64,000 bases of DNA from contig CM066991.1 in assembly GCA_033977485.1 (NCBI GenBank), positions 126,499,999-126,563,998 on the forward strand, read 5' to 3'. This DNA is from Hydrangea macrophylla (lineage: Eukaryota; Streptophyta; Magnoliopsida; Cornales; Hydrangeaceae). Under the pieces are notes generated by a model, which saw nothing but the letters and a program-made list of their open reading frames with translations, made no database searches and was not told where the DNA came from. Within the stretch, counting starts at the first letter, position 1. Every line of letters starts with the position of its first letter. A program made the translations under genes and the position numbers. Positions 35,044 through 46,866 of this stretch are shown piece after piece.

Positions 35044-35526
35044 CACTTCGTTTGGATTGAGAGAAGTGGAGAGAAGAGAAAAGAAATTTATCAAGAGAAG
35101 AGAAGAGAAGAGAAAGTTGAGTTTTCTCCATCATGTTTGGATAGAAAATAGAGGAGAGAAGAGAAAAGAAAAGACACATAACTTTTTCTCGTTTGGATAA
35201 CTTTCATAAGAGAAAAGAAAAGAAAGTACTTATAACCAATTTACTTTTTTGTCCTCTATTAGGGATACATGTTAGATGGAATAATAATATATTGGGGCGT
35301 ATTTGTCTTTTACATATTATTTAATTAAGTTTCTCTTCTTTTCTCTCCGGAATCTCTCCGATTTGGAGAGAAACAAAACTGGGCTCTTTTCTCTCCACTT
35401 TCTCCCCGCTTTCTCTCCATTTCTCTTCTCTTCTCTCCCCACTTAAATTACCAAACGAGATAACTGGAGAGAAAGTGGTACTCTTTCTCTTCTCTTCTCC
35501 CCATTTCTCTTAATCCAAACGAAGTG
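35044..35526. mobile_element. MITE with purine-rich terminal inverted repeats, TTA duplication
   Basis: Left end CACTTCGTTTGGATTGAGAG is the complement of right end CTCTTAATCCAAACGAAGTG (one mismatch), extending about 35 bp. TTA flanks both ends (35041-35043 and 35527-35529), suggesting PIF/Harbinger-type mobilisation. The interior is rich in GAGAAGAGAA and its complement, so the whole element folds on itself. Non-coding. Confidence 0.75.
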
Positions 35527-35544
35527 TTAGTTCATTATATCAAC

Positions 35545-35672
35545 GAGTGTATTTTTGCTCATCTAAAATTTCTCAATCTTTGCTCACCCTCCTCTCTTAT
35601 GGACTAATACACATTTGCCAATGAGAGAGAAGGAGCAAATAATGAACAATTTTGGTTAGCAAAAATGTATTC
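35545..35672. mobile_element. Small MITE, same family as 44168-44336
   Basis: Left end GAGTGTATTTTTGCTCA and right end TTAGCAAAAATGTATTC are inverted repeats, with internal CTCCTCTCTTATGG matching the other copy. Flanks TATATCAAC / TATGTCAAA suggest a decayed 9-bp duplication. Confidence 0.65.
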
Positions 35673-36097
35673 TATGTCAAAATCCCTTCTACACCTCCGG
35701 AACAGGCGACATACCCATATGCATCAACAAGGAGGGTTCATCCGCATCATCATTGTGCCATCGTCCCCACCAACTGCATCGTCATCATCCTCTCCTCCAT
35801 ATTCGGCCTTGACCATCGATCTCAAGGTTAGTTGTACTAACCTAGGGCTTTCGATTTTGCATGTTTGCAAATATGTCTGCTTGATTGAAGTGATCTTGGT
35901 CTGATTCTTGATCTTTCCGTGTTTTTCATGACCCAAAACCACCATTGTAGAACCTCCATTGTCGGCTCTATCTAGGTCCGAATTGCTGCTAACCTAACTT
36001 TCAACTCCTAAATTCATAGTATTTGTTAAATTTTTTTTTTTTTTCTTTTTTGTTTGTAAAAGGTTGAGTAGTCATTCTGCAGATATAGGGATCAAGT

Positions 36098-36222
36098 AAT
36101 CGAGTCAATCGACCCTCATGTACTTGTAATCGATTACTTGGTACAACCCATTACAAGGTACTAGTGACTAATATAATCGACCCTTATGTACTTTGTAATC
36201 GATTACTTGGTACAACCGTTTA
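36098..36222. promoter_or_regulatory. Second AATCGATTA-type palindrome cluster
   Basis: GTAATCGATTAC occurs at 36126-36137 and 36195-36206. Each is followed 17 bp later by a degenerate member (AACCCATTA at 36145, AACCGTTTA at 36214), and AATCGACCC precedes each at 36107 and 36175. The roughly 70-bp block containing these is duplicated. Upstream of the 36311 ORF. Confidence 0.65.
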
Positions 36223-36310
36223 CAAGGTACCAGTGACAAACGTCTGCTATAAATCTGATTCGTTCTCGCTTCCTTATCAACTCTTTTCAGGTCCTACAAT
36301 TTCTGCTACC

Positions 36311-37588
36311 ATGCCTAGACCTGAGAAGAAGTTGAAGAAACCTAAGACCATTGCCGCTACTGATCCGGCTCCAGATCATGGCTTCCGTTCTGATAAAGAC
36401 CGGGCATGGTTCAACGTTTATTTTGTAAGCCGTAGAGTCCTTATCGAGCGACCCCTTGATACTAAATACACGGGCACTCTTCCATTCTTCCTACGGCAGC
36501 TACGATCATATACGGGGTGGGTAGATTTGCTTAAGCGCCCTAAAAGGTGCAATATTACATGGATCCGTGAGTTAGGCGCCTCGATGATCATGTCGCCTGG
36601 TCGACCATTTACTTATCACGGCTATATCCGGGGTATACCTATTGAGTTCAGCCCCACTACGGTTGCTGCGGCTCTGGGCATTACTCTTGTCCCTGAACAT
36701 TTCTTTCCCACTATAGGCGAGGCAGAGGGTGCAGGTCCCACCTTATCACAGATTGCTGCCGAGCTTACCAATGGCACAGTTACAGAATTCTCTGAGGGCA
36801 AAATTTTGAAAGAAGATCTTAGTGATAAGTACTTAATGCTTTTCCTAGCGGTCACTGCTTGTATGTTCCCGACTACATACACTGCCGCCCTAGATGAGTG
36901 GAGAGCACGTCTTGTGTATGCTATTGGGACAGGGAGGCCAGTTTGCTTGGCTAGTTGTTATATCGAGTATACTATGAATGCTTTCTATAGTAGCTCGATG
37001 ATTGAGACTTTGAGGAGTGCCTGGGCATTGCATCGTTTATGTGAGGAGGCCATGATACGCAGGCTACATACTGATGATGAGAGAGGGGCCACGTTAGGAC
37101 CGTTCGGAGCGTCATCAGAAAATCGGTCTAAGGGACAAGTAAAGAAGAGGAAGAAGAAGAGGACCGAGGCATCGACATCTGAGAGAGCTCAGCCTGAGAC
37201 TGTAGAGGAGGAGGAGGATCCCATTGAGACAGCTCGGCGCCAAAAGCGCCGCCGCGATACTCCTGTAGTCTCTACTGCTGTTTCAGACCAGCTGACATTG
37301 ATCTTACAGCAGCAGTCACAAATTCTGAGTCAGCTGGATGTTATAGATGGGCGGTTGACGGAGGAGACACGGGTCAGGAGGACTATACAGGCCCTAGTCG
37401 GACGGATAGGGAGACAGATGGATGATCTGACAGCGCGGCATGGTATTGATGTCCCACCATTTCTACACCCTGTCAAATCTGAGTCTGAGTCTGCGGAGCA
37501 CGCACAGGACCACCCATCAGAGACTGCTCCTACTGACATTGATCTATCTGGTGGTTTGGATCCTGCTATTGGACAGCAGGGAATGTAG
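36311..37588 (+). CDS. Putative plant-transposon protein (Athila ORF1-like), probably frameshifted at its end
   Basis: The frame is open from 36164, but ATG 36311 (MPRPEKKLKK) is the likelier start because upstream codons overlap the palindrome cluster. It has 425 residues from there. The N-terminal 250 residues match the domain annotated in plants as 'putative plant transposon protein': DKDRAWFNVYF, RELGASM, GRPFTYHGYIRG, ATTVAAALGI-like SPTTVAAALGI and AVTACMFPTTYT. A basic stretch (KKRKKKR, about 280) could be a nuclear signal; a Gln-rich helix with coiled-coil character follows (about 320-380). The stop at 37586-37588 appears to be caused by a one-base shift, because a neighbouring frame continues with an acidic Pro/Ser-rich tail to TAG at 37731. 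Molecular function of the domain is unknown. Confidence 0.72.
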   Translation: MPRPEKKLKKPKTIAATDPAPDHGFRSDKDRAWFNVYFVSRRVLIERPLDTKYTGTLPFFLRQLRSYTGWVDLLKRPKRCNITWIRELGASMIMSPGRPFTYHGYIRGIPIEFSPTTVAAALGITLVPEHFFPTIGEAEGAGPTLSQIAAELTNGTVTEFSEGKILKEDLSDKYLMLFLAVTACMFPTTYTAALDEWRARLVYAIGTGRPVCLASCYIEYTMNAFYSSSMIETLRSAWALHRLCEEAMIRRLHTDDERGATLGPFGASSENRSKGQVKKRKKKRTEASTSERAQPETVEEEEDPIETARRQKRRRDTPVVSTAVSDQLTLILQQQSQILSQLDVIDGRLTEETRVRRTIQALVGRIGRQMDDLTARHGIDVPPFLHPVKSESESAEHAQDHPSETAPTDIDLSGGLDPAIGQQGM

Positions 37589-37731
37589 CCGATCCTTCTA
37601 TTTCAGCACCTGTTGAGCCTACACTCCCCCGCACGTCAGGTCCTATCCATGAGACTGCAGAAGACCCCGGATCCGATTCAGGAGATGAGTACGTCGGTGC
37701 TGGCGATGATGTGGAGGGAGATACTGATTAG

Positions 37732-39040
37732 GACTAGATTTGTTTAGATGTTTTTAGATTTTTGATAGTCTTAGTCTTGTATATGGAGATCGGTTGACTA
37801 TTATCTTTTGGATGTTCGTGTATATTTTTGGATATTGACGTACATAGTCATTCTGATGTACCTTGCCACTCTGATGATGTATATGTTGATATTTATGGCT
37901 CACTACTTTTGTACTCGTCTTGATGCTAACTGTTATTTTTGCTATATATCTATGGACTGTGTTGCGATATCTATTGCTGTCTGATGATCTATTATGTTTC
38001 TATATGATATCTCTCTTCTGTTCTTTGAAATTTATCATCCATCAGGTGCTATCCCTTTCTCTCTTTTTTGTCCTTATAGTCCATACATTGGGAACAATGC
38101 AAGTATCTAGTTGGGGGGTGGGTGTAGAGGATAGTCAGCTGTATCATTTTAGGCGTTAATTCTTCCACTGCATGCATACTTTGTTACACATACAAGTCCC
38201 AATGAGGCCATTTCTAAGATTTTTTTTTTGAAATTTTTTGAAAATTAAAATTTTTTTTGAACAAAATAGTCCTGTATGTCATTAGTATGTGACACATACG
38301 CATAGGTTGTTTATCGCCTCAGTCATAGAATGTGGTGTATTTGTTAAACTTCAAACACATCTAAAGCATGTGTGACAGCCATGTACTTAACTGAAACAGA
38401 CTGAGTCACAGACTGTGGTGTATTTGTTAAACTTCAAACACATCTAAAGCACGTGTGACAGCCATGTACTTAACTGAAACGGACTAGTGAGCACGACTAC
38501 ACACTGTAGTGACATAAACCAGAGACAAATAACTCAAGTAAGCTTTTGAGCCATTCTTTGATTTTTGAGGTTAATACAGTCACTCTTATTTTTCGAAAAG
38601 CGTGTAAACTCGTTGAAGGTCTCATTATTCTTCAATTTGGCTAAGCACTAGAAGAGAACTTTCAGGAATTACCAAATTTAAAACTTTCAAATTACTTGAA
38701 TGACTGAACTGCTACACTTAGAAGATGATTCAGGCCATTGTTTAAACTCTAAGCTCTGATTGCCACCGTGCTTACGTATGTATAAACTCTCTTGATATTA
38801 CCTTGTGTCTTGTGATAAGCTATTTCCTTATACCACCCAAGGAATCATATATGTCCTCGTTCATACACTACCTCTTTATTCTCTCCAATCTTGGAGTGGT
38901 GGCCACACATTCATTACCTCTCGATGTCTTTGCTTGTGGTTGGAATGTAATGTAATTTCATGTGAATGGGGCTAAATTTACAATGGTATGAGCCTCGAGG
39001 CCCTTGACCCTTCTTTTAACCACAGACGTTAACATGAAGC
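37732..39040. other. Non-coding DNA 3' of the Athila-like ORF
   Basis: Contains GGGAACAATGCAAGTATCTAG followed by a G-rich run TTGGGGGGTGGG (about 38110-38125), resembling the tract after ORF1 in Athila elements and possibly a polypurine tract. No 3' LTR could be defined. An 83-bp duplication is at 38321-38486. Confidence 0.45.
38321..38486. repeat. 83-bp tandem duplication
   Basis: Two nearly identical copies start AGTCAYAGAMTGTGGTGTAT at 38321 and 38404 and end CTTAACTGAAACRGACT. Confidence 0.9.
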
Positions 39041-40129
39041 CCTCCTAATTATTGTTTTTTTCCACAAATTTTTTAAGAAATTGTAAATTGGGATGAACAG
39101 GTTCCAGTATTTATTGCTGAAATAGCCCCAAAGAACCTTCGGGGAGGACTCACGACAATAAATCAGGTAAGAGACTTAAAACTATTTAACTTGTATAATA
39201 CAATGTTGAATTATAAGTAAATGGCTTTCACATATAATCTTTACTGTCATTTTTTTTTTGCAGCTCATGATTGTTAATGGCTCATCAATTGTATTCTTGA
39301 TGGGTACAGTGATAACTTGGGGATCACTAGCTCTGACTGGTAAATTCTGATTCTGCAAAAGTAGAAATTTTCATGGTGACTTATGGTTAAAGTTGAAAAA
39401 AGTTGTCAAAAACTGATTAATTGTTTCTATTTTGAAGGTTTTCTTCCTGCATTTTCTTGCTGGTGGGTCTGTTCTTTATCCCAGAGTCCCCTAGATGGCT
39501 GGTGAGCGTATGATATGACTTTAATTGTCACAATTCTGGTTCTTAATGAGATTTTTTTTAATGAGACTAAAAATTCATATTTGCAGGCAACGGTAGGCCT
39601 TGAGAAAGAATTTGAAGTTGCATTACGTAGGCTTTGTGGCAACGATGCAGATGTTTCTTCTGAAGCTGCTGAAATTCAAGTATATGTAGCACTGAATTCT
39701 ACATGTCACACACCGGTATATACGTATGCATATATATATATATATATATAATAACTGACTCTTATCCTTTTTTGGATTTCTTGACAGGCATATAATGAAA
39801 TTAAGACGCTAGAATGCCATAGGGGGCTTGGGGTTTTGGTTCGTGAACCCTTTGCCATTGGTTCGCAGGTACAGTACTGAGTGGGTCGAACTCGACTGGA
39901 CCACCGATTCACATGAATCGAACTATGTTTCAGTCTTAGAAGACGAATCTGAGTCTGATCCAAGAACTTCTGCTTCAATATCCTTCCAGTATGTACATCA
40001 TATGTAGACCTTATGATGAGCATCCCCTTCACAGCTGATGACTAATTTTCCCCTGATTTTTTGCCCCTTCCTGAATATTAGCTACACACAAACTAGCAAT
40101 TCAATTAGGCTGCTTTGGCTTTGAAAGTT

Positions 40130-40430
40130 GTTGAAGGTTGATGTACATTGTTGGGCCCATTCTCTAACAGCTTAAGCTTTTGAAGTAGTTGGTAAATTAA
40201 TATGATATTAGAGCCTTGTTTGTGAGAGGTCCTGGGTTCGACTCTCCATCCCTGCTTTGTTGTGCATATTTGCACTTTGTTATTTGTCTCCCCACTATGA
40301 TGGAGTTTGGTTTGTTTGCTCTCCACGTGCAAGTCGGGATTGCACGTGAGAGAGGGTTTTGAAGCTTGATATACATTGTTGGCCCATTCTCTAACAACTT
40401 AAGCTTTTGGAGTAGTTGGTAACTTAACAA
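40130..40430 (+). repeat. 70-bp direct repeat around a decayed primer-binding-like site
   Basis: TTGAAGGTTGATGTACATTG... (40130-40199) recurs at 40361-40430 with few changes, ending AGTAGTTGGTAA.TTAA. Directly after the first copy, ATGATATTAGAGCC resembles a mutated TGGTATCAGAGCC. This could be a small LTR element (TRIM-like) within the L1 leader. Confidence 0.45.
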
Positions 40431-40751
40431 AAGTGTTTACCTTTAAGGGAAGGTCTTCATTGCTTGGGCCGCTCAAGTGTTTGACCGAAGGCCTAAATGA
40501 GAAGCTAAAGGAAATATGACCCCAGAGAAGCTCTTCCTTCTCTCTAGATTGGGAAGAGAGGAAGGAATAAGAGATCTCCTCATCTCACTAAACTCTCCTT
40601 GACTAAACTGAAGGCAGTAGCTGCAGCTTCAAATTCCTTCGGTGGAGATGCAAGATCCATGATTGATTCCACGAATCTGGGGGTTCTTAGACGATCCTCA
40701 AGATATTGAAGACCACCTAAAGACCAATTTGCGGATCAGTTTGTCGGTGAT

Positions 40752-42347
40752 ATGTGGAAGCAATTGAGATGTTCGAAAGTTCATTCCCTTGATGACTATA
40801 ATGTCAAACAGCATAGTCACAATGATGGGGTGCCAGAATCCATGAAGGTTGCAGGTACAGCTGAGGAGGAGGTGGGCGCAGATCCAAAAGAGTCCATCTC
40901 TTTTGGGTCCAGTTCCGATTCCTGTGTGCCTGCTAGAGATCGAAATATTGCAGCTGCAAATGTGCTTTGTTCGACTGATGTTGATTTAATGCTTGAAGTG
41001 ATAAACAATGATAGTCCCAACCAAAGTTTTATAATTTCCCACCTACAGCCAAGTGTTGGTGGCCAAGTCCAAAATTTGGAAAATGCTTGTAAAGCTGCAG
41101 GTCGACAACCTCCAAAAGAATCTAGCGCAACATTTTGAGCTTTTTCCCCACCCTAGTACTTTTCTACAGACGCAAGGTAAAGTTTCTTTTGCTTCTTTGT
41201 TTTCCAAGGATTCTCCTACGCACAATTCAGGGGATCGAGTGTCTGCTTGTGAGCTGCCTCCGTAAAGAGAGTGTGACACAGGTAAAGTTGCAACGTTTAA
41301 TGTGGATTTTATTGATCATGGAACAAGGAATGAGAACTTGACTCTTACAATTCCACAAGTTCTTGCAGACGAAGGGAAACAAGAATGGGAAACCACTCTG
41401 GTGGGGCACTTCATGGGTAAGAAACTACCTTACTCTCTCGTCATGTCTACTACTAAAAGGCTATGGGCTAAAGAAGGTCTTGTTGACACCCTTGCAACAG
41501 ACTCTGGGTTCTTCTTTTTTACCTTTTCCAGTTCTGAAAAAAGAGATGCAGTTTTAGAACGGGGGCCGTGGCACATTGCTGGGCAGCCCATCATTTTGAG
41601 GTCGTGGAAACCAAACCTCAAATTGGATAAGGAAGCTATGACCATTCCTATTTGGGTCAACTTTTATGGAATTCCTTTGGAGTACTGGAATCCCAAAGGC
41701 CTAACCTTTATCGCTAGTTTTATCGGCAAACCTTTGCGTGTTGATAGCTTTACTGCTTCTCGTAGATGCATCACATACGCTAGGGTGTGTATTGAGGTTA
41801 GTGCGGAGCATGAACTTATTACTGAGTTTAACATTGCAACGGATGATGATAGTAATGGAGAGTCGGTCTTGTCTAAAACCATGTGGAATATCAATGGACT
41901 CCCACTAGATGTTCCAAGTGTTCCAAATTCGGACATGATTGCACTAAAGCGATGAAACCGCCAACTCCAACTTACCATAGTAACTACAAGAAAAAAGAGG
42001 AAGTTGGCATTTGGAAAGTAGTAAATAGAAAGGATAAGGGGAAAATGATTGTTGAACCTTCCCAAACCCCCAAAGGAAAGGGCCCCATGGCTGCCCCCAA
42101 GAGAATGAGCAATATGTTCTCAGCTCTATCCCACGTAGATGAAGATATTGGTCAGCGTTCAAGGAATTTAGCAGCAGCTACCCCCCTCACCACAAGGGAT
42201 GTGTGTTACGAGGCTTTGCCTTCTTGCCACACCTCTGTGGCTCATGTTGTTGACAGGGAAGCGGATTATATCTCCCCTATTGTGGTAGATGATGATGATG
42301 ACTCCGTTGAGAACATTGATGAAGTTGAGGATGTTTCCTTAATGTAA
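40752..42347 (+). pseudogene. L1 ORF1-like protein (DUF4283 plus CCHC), frameshifted
   Basis: Three frames are needed: 40752-41138 (acidic leader), about 41115-41265, then 41302-41955 with the DUF4283 domain: GKQEWETTLVGHFMGKKLPY, GFFFFTFSSSEKRDAVLERGPW, IPIWVNFYGIPLEYW. The CCHC-type knuckle region (CSKCSKFGHDC) lies in the frame 41883-42347. DUF4283 proteins are the RNA-binding gag-like ORF1 of plant L1 elements. Frameshifts near 41100, 41265-41300 and 41900 disable it. Confidence 0.82.
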
Positions 42348-44167
42348 GAGAGCGCCACCTCCTCTAAACAAAGGAAGAAGAACGCTAAAATGATTTTCAA
42401 AGGAAGTCGCCATAAAAATCGTTAGCGAGGATAGTCTTTCTATTGTTGTTGTGCCCTGTCTCATCGTCTTTTTTTGTTTTTGGGCCCTGTTTAGCCTATT
42501 GGCTTTGTTTGCTAGCTTTGGGGCAAACTCTGGACGTTTTTCCCAGTTTATGCCCCTTTCTGTTCTATCACGTTCTTTGAGCACATTATAACATTCTGGG
42601 GTACGACGCTTTTTCGTAATTTACCATTTTTCCAAAAAAAAAAAAAAAAATTTAATAAAACTGTTCAAAGTCTTCCAAAAGCTAGAATAATGGACTTGTT
42701 TGATAGCAAGTATATATGTTTCGTGATTGTACGCAACTTTACATACAAAAAAAAATTACGTCTTTAAGTTAAAAGTGGTTTTTTAGACTTATGTTGACAC
42801 TAAATCCTTTTGAGCATATTGAATTTGTTTAGATTGGAGTTGGACTTGTAGCATTCCAACAATGGGGGCATAAATGGAATAGGGTTCTACGCCAGTCAAA
42901 CTTTTGTAGCAGCTGGTAAATCAGAGACCATCTGCATAGATACATATATATACATATATATATGTATGTGTACCCGTATGTGTGTGTGTGTACAATTTTT
43001 AAAGGCTTTATGTCACAACTCACAAGCCTTAATTTTCTAAATTGCAGGACTCTCTTCTGGAAAAATTGGAACTGTAGCTTATGCATTGATTCAGGTTTTT
43101 CAAAATTTCTCAGAAACTTCATATTGAATTCCCTATGAATCAGAATTTTGCATCTAATACAATCTATATTTTGTTGATTTATAGGTTCCAATAACGACAG
43201 TTGGAGCACTATTGATGGACAAATCTGGAAGAAGACCACTTCTTATGATCAGTACTTACTAATTATTAGCACTTTTGCTATAAACTAAAATCATGAAAAC
43301 CAAATAGGTCCAGTTGGAATGGGTTTGTTTGGGACGAACTATAGACTCACACTTCTTGAGTTTTGACTCTTTATCTGCTAGGGCTTGTCTTATCTGATAC
43401 TGGTGACTTGGCTGCTGTCAATATTCCGGGGTTTGCTTTTTAGGGCTGGGTCCTTTGGCCTAGTGTTAGAGGGGCCCACACCATTTAATAATAAAAGTAA
43501 AACTACCATGAGAAATCTTAGAAGGCCAATGAATATGGTTTTTGCATTTGAAGGTGTCTTGACTGTCTGCAAGTGGGACACAGGGTGCTTCCTCACTGGA
43601 ACTTTCTTTCTCAAGGTATATCACAAAATATTGCAGAAGTTTCTTTAATGTTTTTTCTTTCTTTCCTGACTGATCTTGTTTCATTTTCTTTGGTAATCAT
43701 GGCCAAGAATTGTTTCTTGAACTGGTCCCGTATTGGCAATTTCTGAAGTGCTGGTAAATGGACATTTGCAAATTGCATTGCATCACTTTGAGCCTGAGGC
43801 TATGCTTGGTGCGAGTTTTGAGGAAAGAAGAAAAACGAAAAGAAATTTTTTTTTTTTTTGATATTTTCCTTAATGCTTAAATAACATCATAAATTAAAGT
43901 TTTTTAACCTAAAATAGGAACTCTAAAAAAGAAGGGAAGGTGACCCACAAGATTCAGATTTCTAATTTACTTTTCTCCCTATTTTCCTTATTCACCAAAC
44001 AAAAAAAAGCGCTTTCCTTTCGCTTACTAAATTCGTGATGCAAGCAGATCCCAAATGTTAAAATGTACGTTCATGTACACCTTTTCCAATGGAAACAGAT
44101 TTATGTAGCATCATTCTCCATTGGAATTGGAGCAGTTCCTTGATGATAATGTCTGAGGTACTTTAAT

Positions 44168-44336
44168 GAGTGTAGTTTTGCTTACCCCAAAATTGCTCAC
44201 GCTCCTCTCTTATTGGCTAATGTAGTGGGACCAGTATTTTACACCATTAATTAATTCTCATTTAATATTGGGACCTACTGCATTAGCCAATAGGAGATGA
44301 GAGTGAGCAATTTTAGAGTGAGCAAAAATGTATTCA
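44168..44336. mobile_element. MITE in intron 16 of the pseudogene
   Basis: Ends GAGTGTAGTTTTGCTTAC and GTGAGCAAAAATGTATTCA are inverted repeats; similarity continues through AAAATTGCTCAC and the CTTATTGGCTAATG arms. Perfect 9-bp duplication TACTTTAAT at 44159-44167 and 44337-44345. Copy A lacks it. Confidence 0.88.
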
Positions 44337-44415
44337 TACTTTAATAACCTTACAATCTTCATATTATGTCACTTTTTTGTAATGATGTGAATATAGATAC
44401 AAACATAGGAACAGT

Positions 44416-44885
44416 CAGGGGCGGAACTATGTTGTTGGCACCCCTCACATGTGGTAAAATGTTCTTACTAATATAAATGTATATGTGTTATTGCTCCTAT
44501 TTGTTGTCTGTTGGCACCCCAAACAAAAAAAATATGCTAACCCTTAGTTACCTTAGATCATTTTATTGCTTTCTTTCAATTCTAAATTTCAACCATATGT
44601 ATTTGAAAATCATTTGAGATACAAAGATTTGGGTAGAATAACATTACTCTGTACAATTAGATCACTCATTATAATAAACTCAAACTCTGCCCCACCTCCC
44701 CAACAACTCAAACAGTATAAAATAACCTGACATAGTAATTTTGTAGTCTTACTGATAAGGGAAAAAGAAAAAGTATACCCATGTATAAATAGAACCAAAA
44801 AAATCGTCTCGGGCAATGTGTCATTGTTAGATAGCCTACATAGTAACTTGGCACCCCCAAAGGCAAATTCCTGATTCCGTCCCTG
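44416..44885. mobile_element. hAT-type non-autonomous element in intron 16 of the pseudogene
   Basis: Starts CAGGGGCGGAAC and ends TTCCGTCCCTG. Perfect 8-bp duplication GGAACAGT at 44408-44415 and 44886-44893, diagnostic of hAT. The corresponding site in copy A (near 6450) is the empty site with one copy of RAAACAGTATTTG. Same family as 4930-5471. Confidence 0.9.
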
Positions 44886-46355
44886 GGAACAGTATTTGAT
44901 TGTTTGTGTACATCAAATGAAGAAAAGCAAAGAAAGAAAACTTGGATTAGCACACTTTCCATTTCTTGGTTTCTGAAACACCACAAATTTTATTTACTAG
45001 GGAAATAAACATTTCAAAGTTTCTTTTTCTCATTTTTCTCTTTTTCTTGGGAACCAAACACTCAGTCGAGAATTTTTTTTAAATTTCATATGCTTTTCTT
45101 TTTCCTCGACAGATTTTCCGGATTCATGTGAAGGGAGCAGCAGGAAGTTTAGTGGTGCTGGTTAACTGGTTGGGGGTTTGAGCTGTATCTTACACTTTCA
45201 ACTTTCTTATGAGCTGGAGTTCCACAAGTAAGAAAATAATGTCTAAGGGGCTGTTTGGTTCTGTTCACGAAAGAACTAGTTCGACATAGAAGTATGTGTC
45301 GCGCATCAATCCAAAGAAAAAAATGATAAAGCATGATTTTTTGGCCAAATAACATAATGATGGTCTTAATAAAAAACCAATAGAAAATGAGAACGAGATT
45401 TTACCTGATCATGTTTTATAAATTACTAGGTGGTATATGGCACGTGCCTTGGAGTTAAATTGATGGTATAATTCTTAAAATTAAGATTTTCACATTTTAA
45501 TTCTAAATTTGGTTCTCAAATGTTTTGGTAGTTGTACCACTGAAAGTAATTTTTAATGAAAATTAAGTGGTTATCATTATAATTAAATCTGGTACAACTA
45601 TTAAAATATTTAACAATTTAATAAATATGTATGCAATCAATTATGCTATCATAGAAACTTTTGCATATACATTAACCAAATGCTACAACTGTCACAGTTA
45701 ATTTTGGCCTTAATCTTTATTATGATAAAAGTTATTGCAATCATAAAAGCACAAGTTCTCCCAAACAGCCTCTTAGTTAGTAACTATGTATATATAAGTG
45801 TCATGGGATGAATTAATGAAGGAAAGTGATGGTCCCACTTATTCGATCAATTTAGGTGTTTGGGTGAGCAAAATTGTTCTCCATAATTAATTATCATTAG
45901 ATTGCTAGATATGCAATTTCATCATTTAATTTACTAATTTAATAAATTAATTTATTACTTTATCATCAATAAATTGATGTGACATTAATTTATTAATTTA
46001 TCATGTATTTAGGAACCATTTGAGATACAAAATTTGGAATGCATGACATTACGTAGCTAAAATGGTACAACACATCCTAGCCCTTGATTCCGGTGACAAT
46101 AATACACAATAAAAGGGGAAAAAAACAAAAATTAAAAATTAAAAAGTAGTCCAATTATAAAAGTCAAAGAAAATAACACAATGGGAAGATAAAATTTATC
46201 ATTAAATTTTCAAATGTTATGACAGTTGTACCATCGAAAGTATTTCAATGGAAACTAAGTGATTTTCATTGTAAGTTAAAACATTTGAGAAATTAATAAA
46301 TATGTAATCAATTCTGCCAAGGCACTGTATTACTTTAGCATATACATATTTATTA

Positions 46356-46629
46356 CTCCCTCCGTCCCATATTTAGAGTCTTTTGGGATTCCAACTTATT
46401 AAGGGGACAACTTTGATTTTGGTGAGATTTTCAACTTTCCAATATTGCCCTTTTTGAAATTCAAAATTATAGTGTCACATCAAAAAAAAAAAAAAAGAGG
46501 AAAGAGTTGGATATAATAAAGGACAAATTTGGAAAGTGTGTATTAAAGTACATTGACTTTTCAAAAAGGACTCTTAAAATGGGACATCAAAAAATGGCAT
46601 CAAAGACTCTTAATATGGGACAGAGGGAG
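46356..46629. mobile_element. Stowaway-type MITE (Tc1/mariner)
   Basis: CTCCCTCCGTCCCATATT at the left and AATATGGGACAGAGGGAG at the right are inverted repeats, flanked by TA (46354-46355 and 46630-46631). This is the classic Stowaway end. It lies in the enlarged intron 17 of the pseudogene. Confidence 0.92.
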
Positions 46630-46688
46630 TAATATTTACAAATTAAATATACATATTTATTAATATTTACAAATTATTATTAACCTAT

Positions 46689-46866
46689 ATGTAAATATTG
46701 TACCAGAAGATGACCATTCTGTAATTGTTCCTAAAAAAAATGACCTATGTGTAAATTTGATAAACAACCACCTACATGTAAATATTGTGCCAAAAGATGA
46801 CAATTTTGTAATTTTTCGTACAAAAATTGACTTATATGTAAATATGATAGACAACATCCATTTTTG
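46689..46866. repeat. Tandem repeat, about 88-bp unit, two copies
   Basis: TGTAAATATTGTRCCARAAGATGAC occurs at about 46690 and 46778, each followed by TCTGTAATT/TTTGTAATT and GTAAATNTGATARACAAC. Confidence 0.75.

Larger units (their letters stand above)
39801..42652 (+). mobile_element. L1-type LINE insertion lacking ORF2, in exon 10 of the pseudogene
   Basis: Splits exon 10 after ATAATGAAA; the remaining exon resumes at AAACTGTTC. The flanks carry an approximate duplication TAATGAAA / TAATAAAA (39793-39800 and 42653-42660). The 3' end is a poly-A run (about 42634-42650). Only an ORF1-type gag-like protein is encoded; there is no endonuclease or reverse transcriptase, so mobilisation must have been by another L1 or ORF2 was lost. 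Confidence 0.85.

Noticed and set aside
40205..40245. tRNA gene (GGGTTCGACTC B-box-like)
   Set aside because: No A box at the right distance and no cloverleaf; more like decayed LTR/primer-binding sequence.
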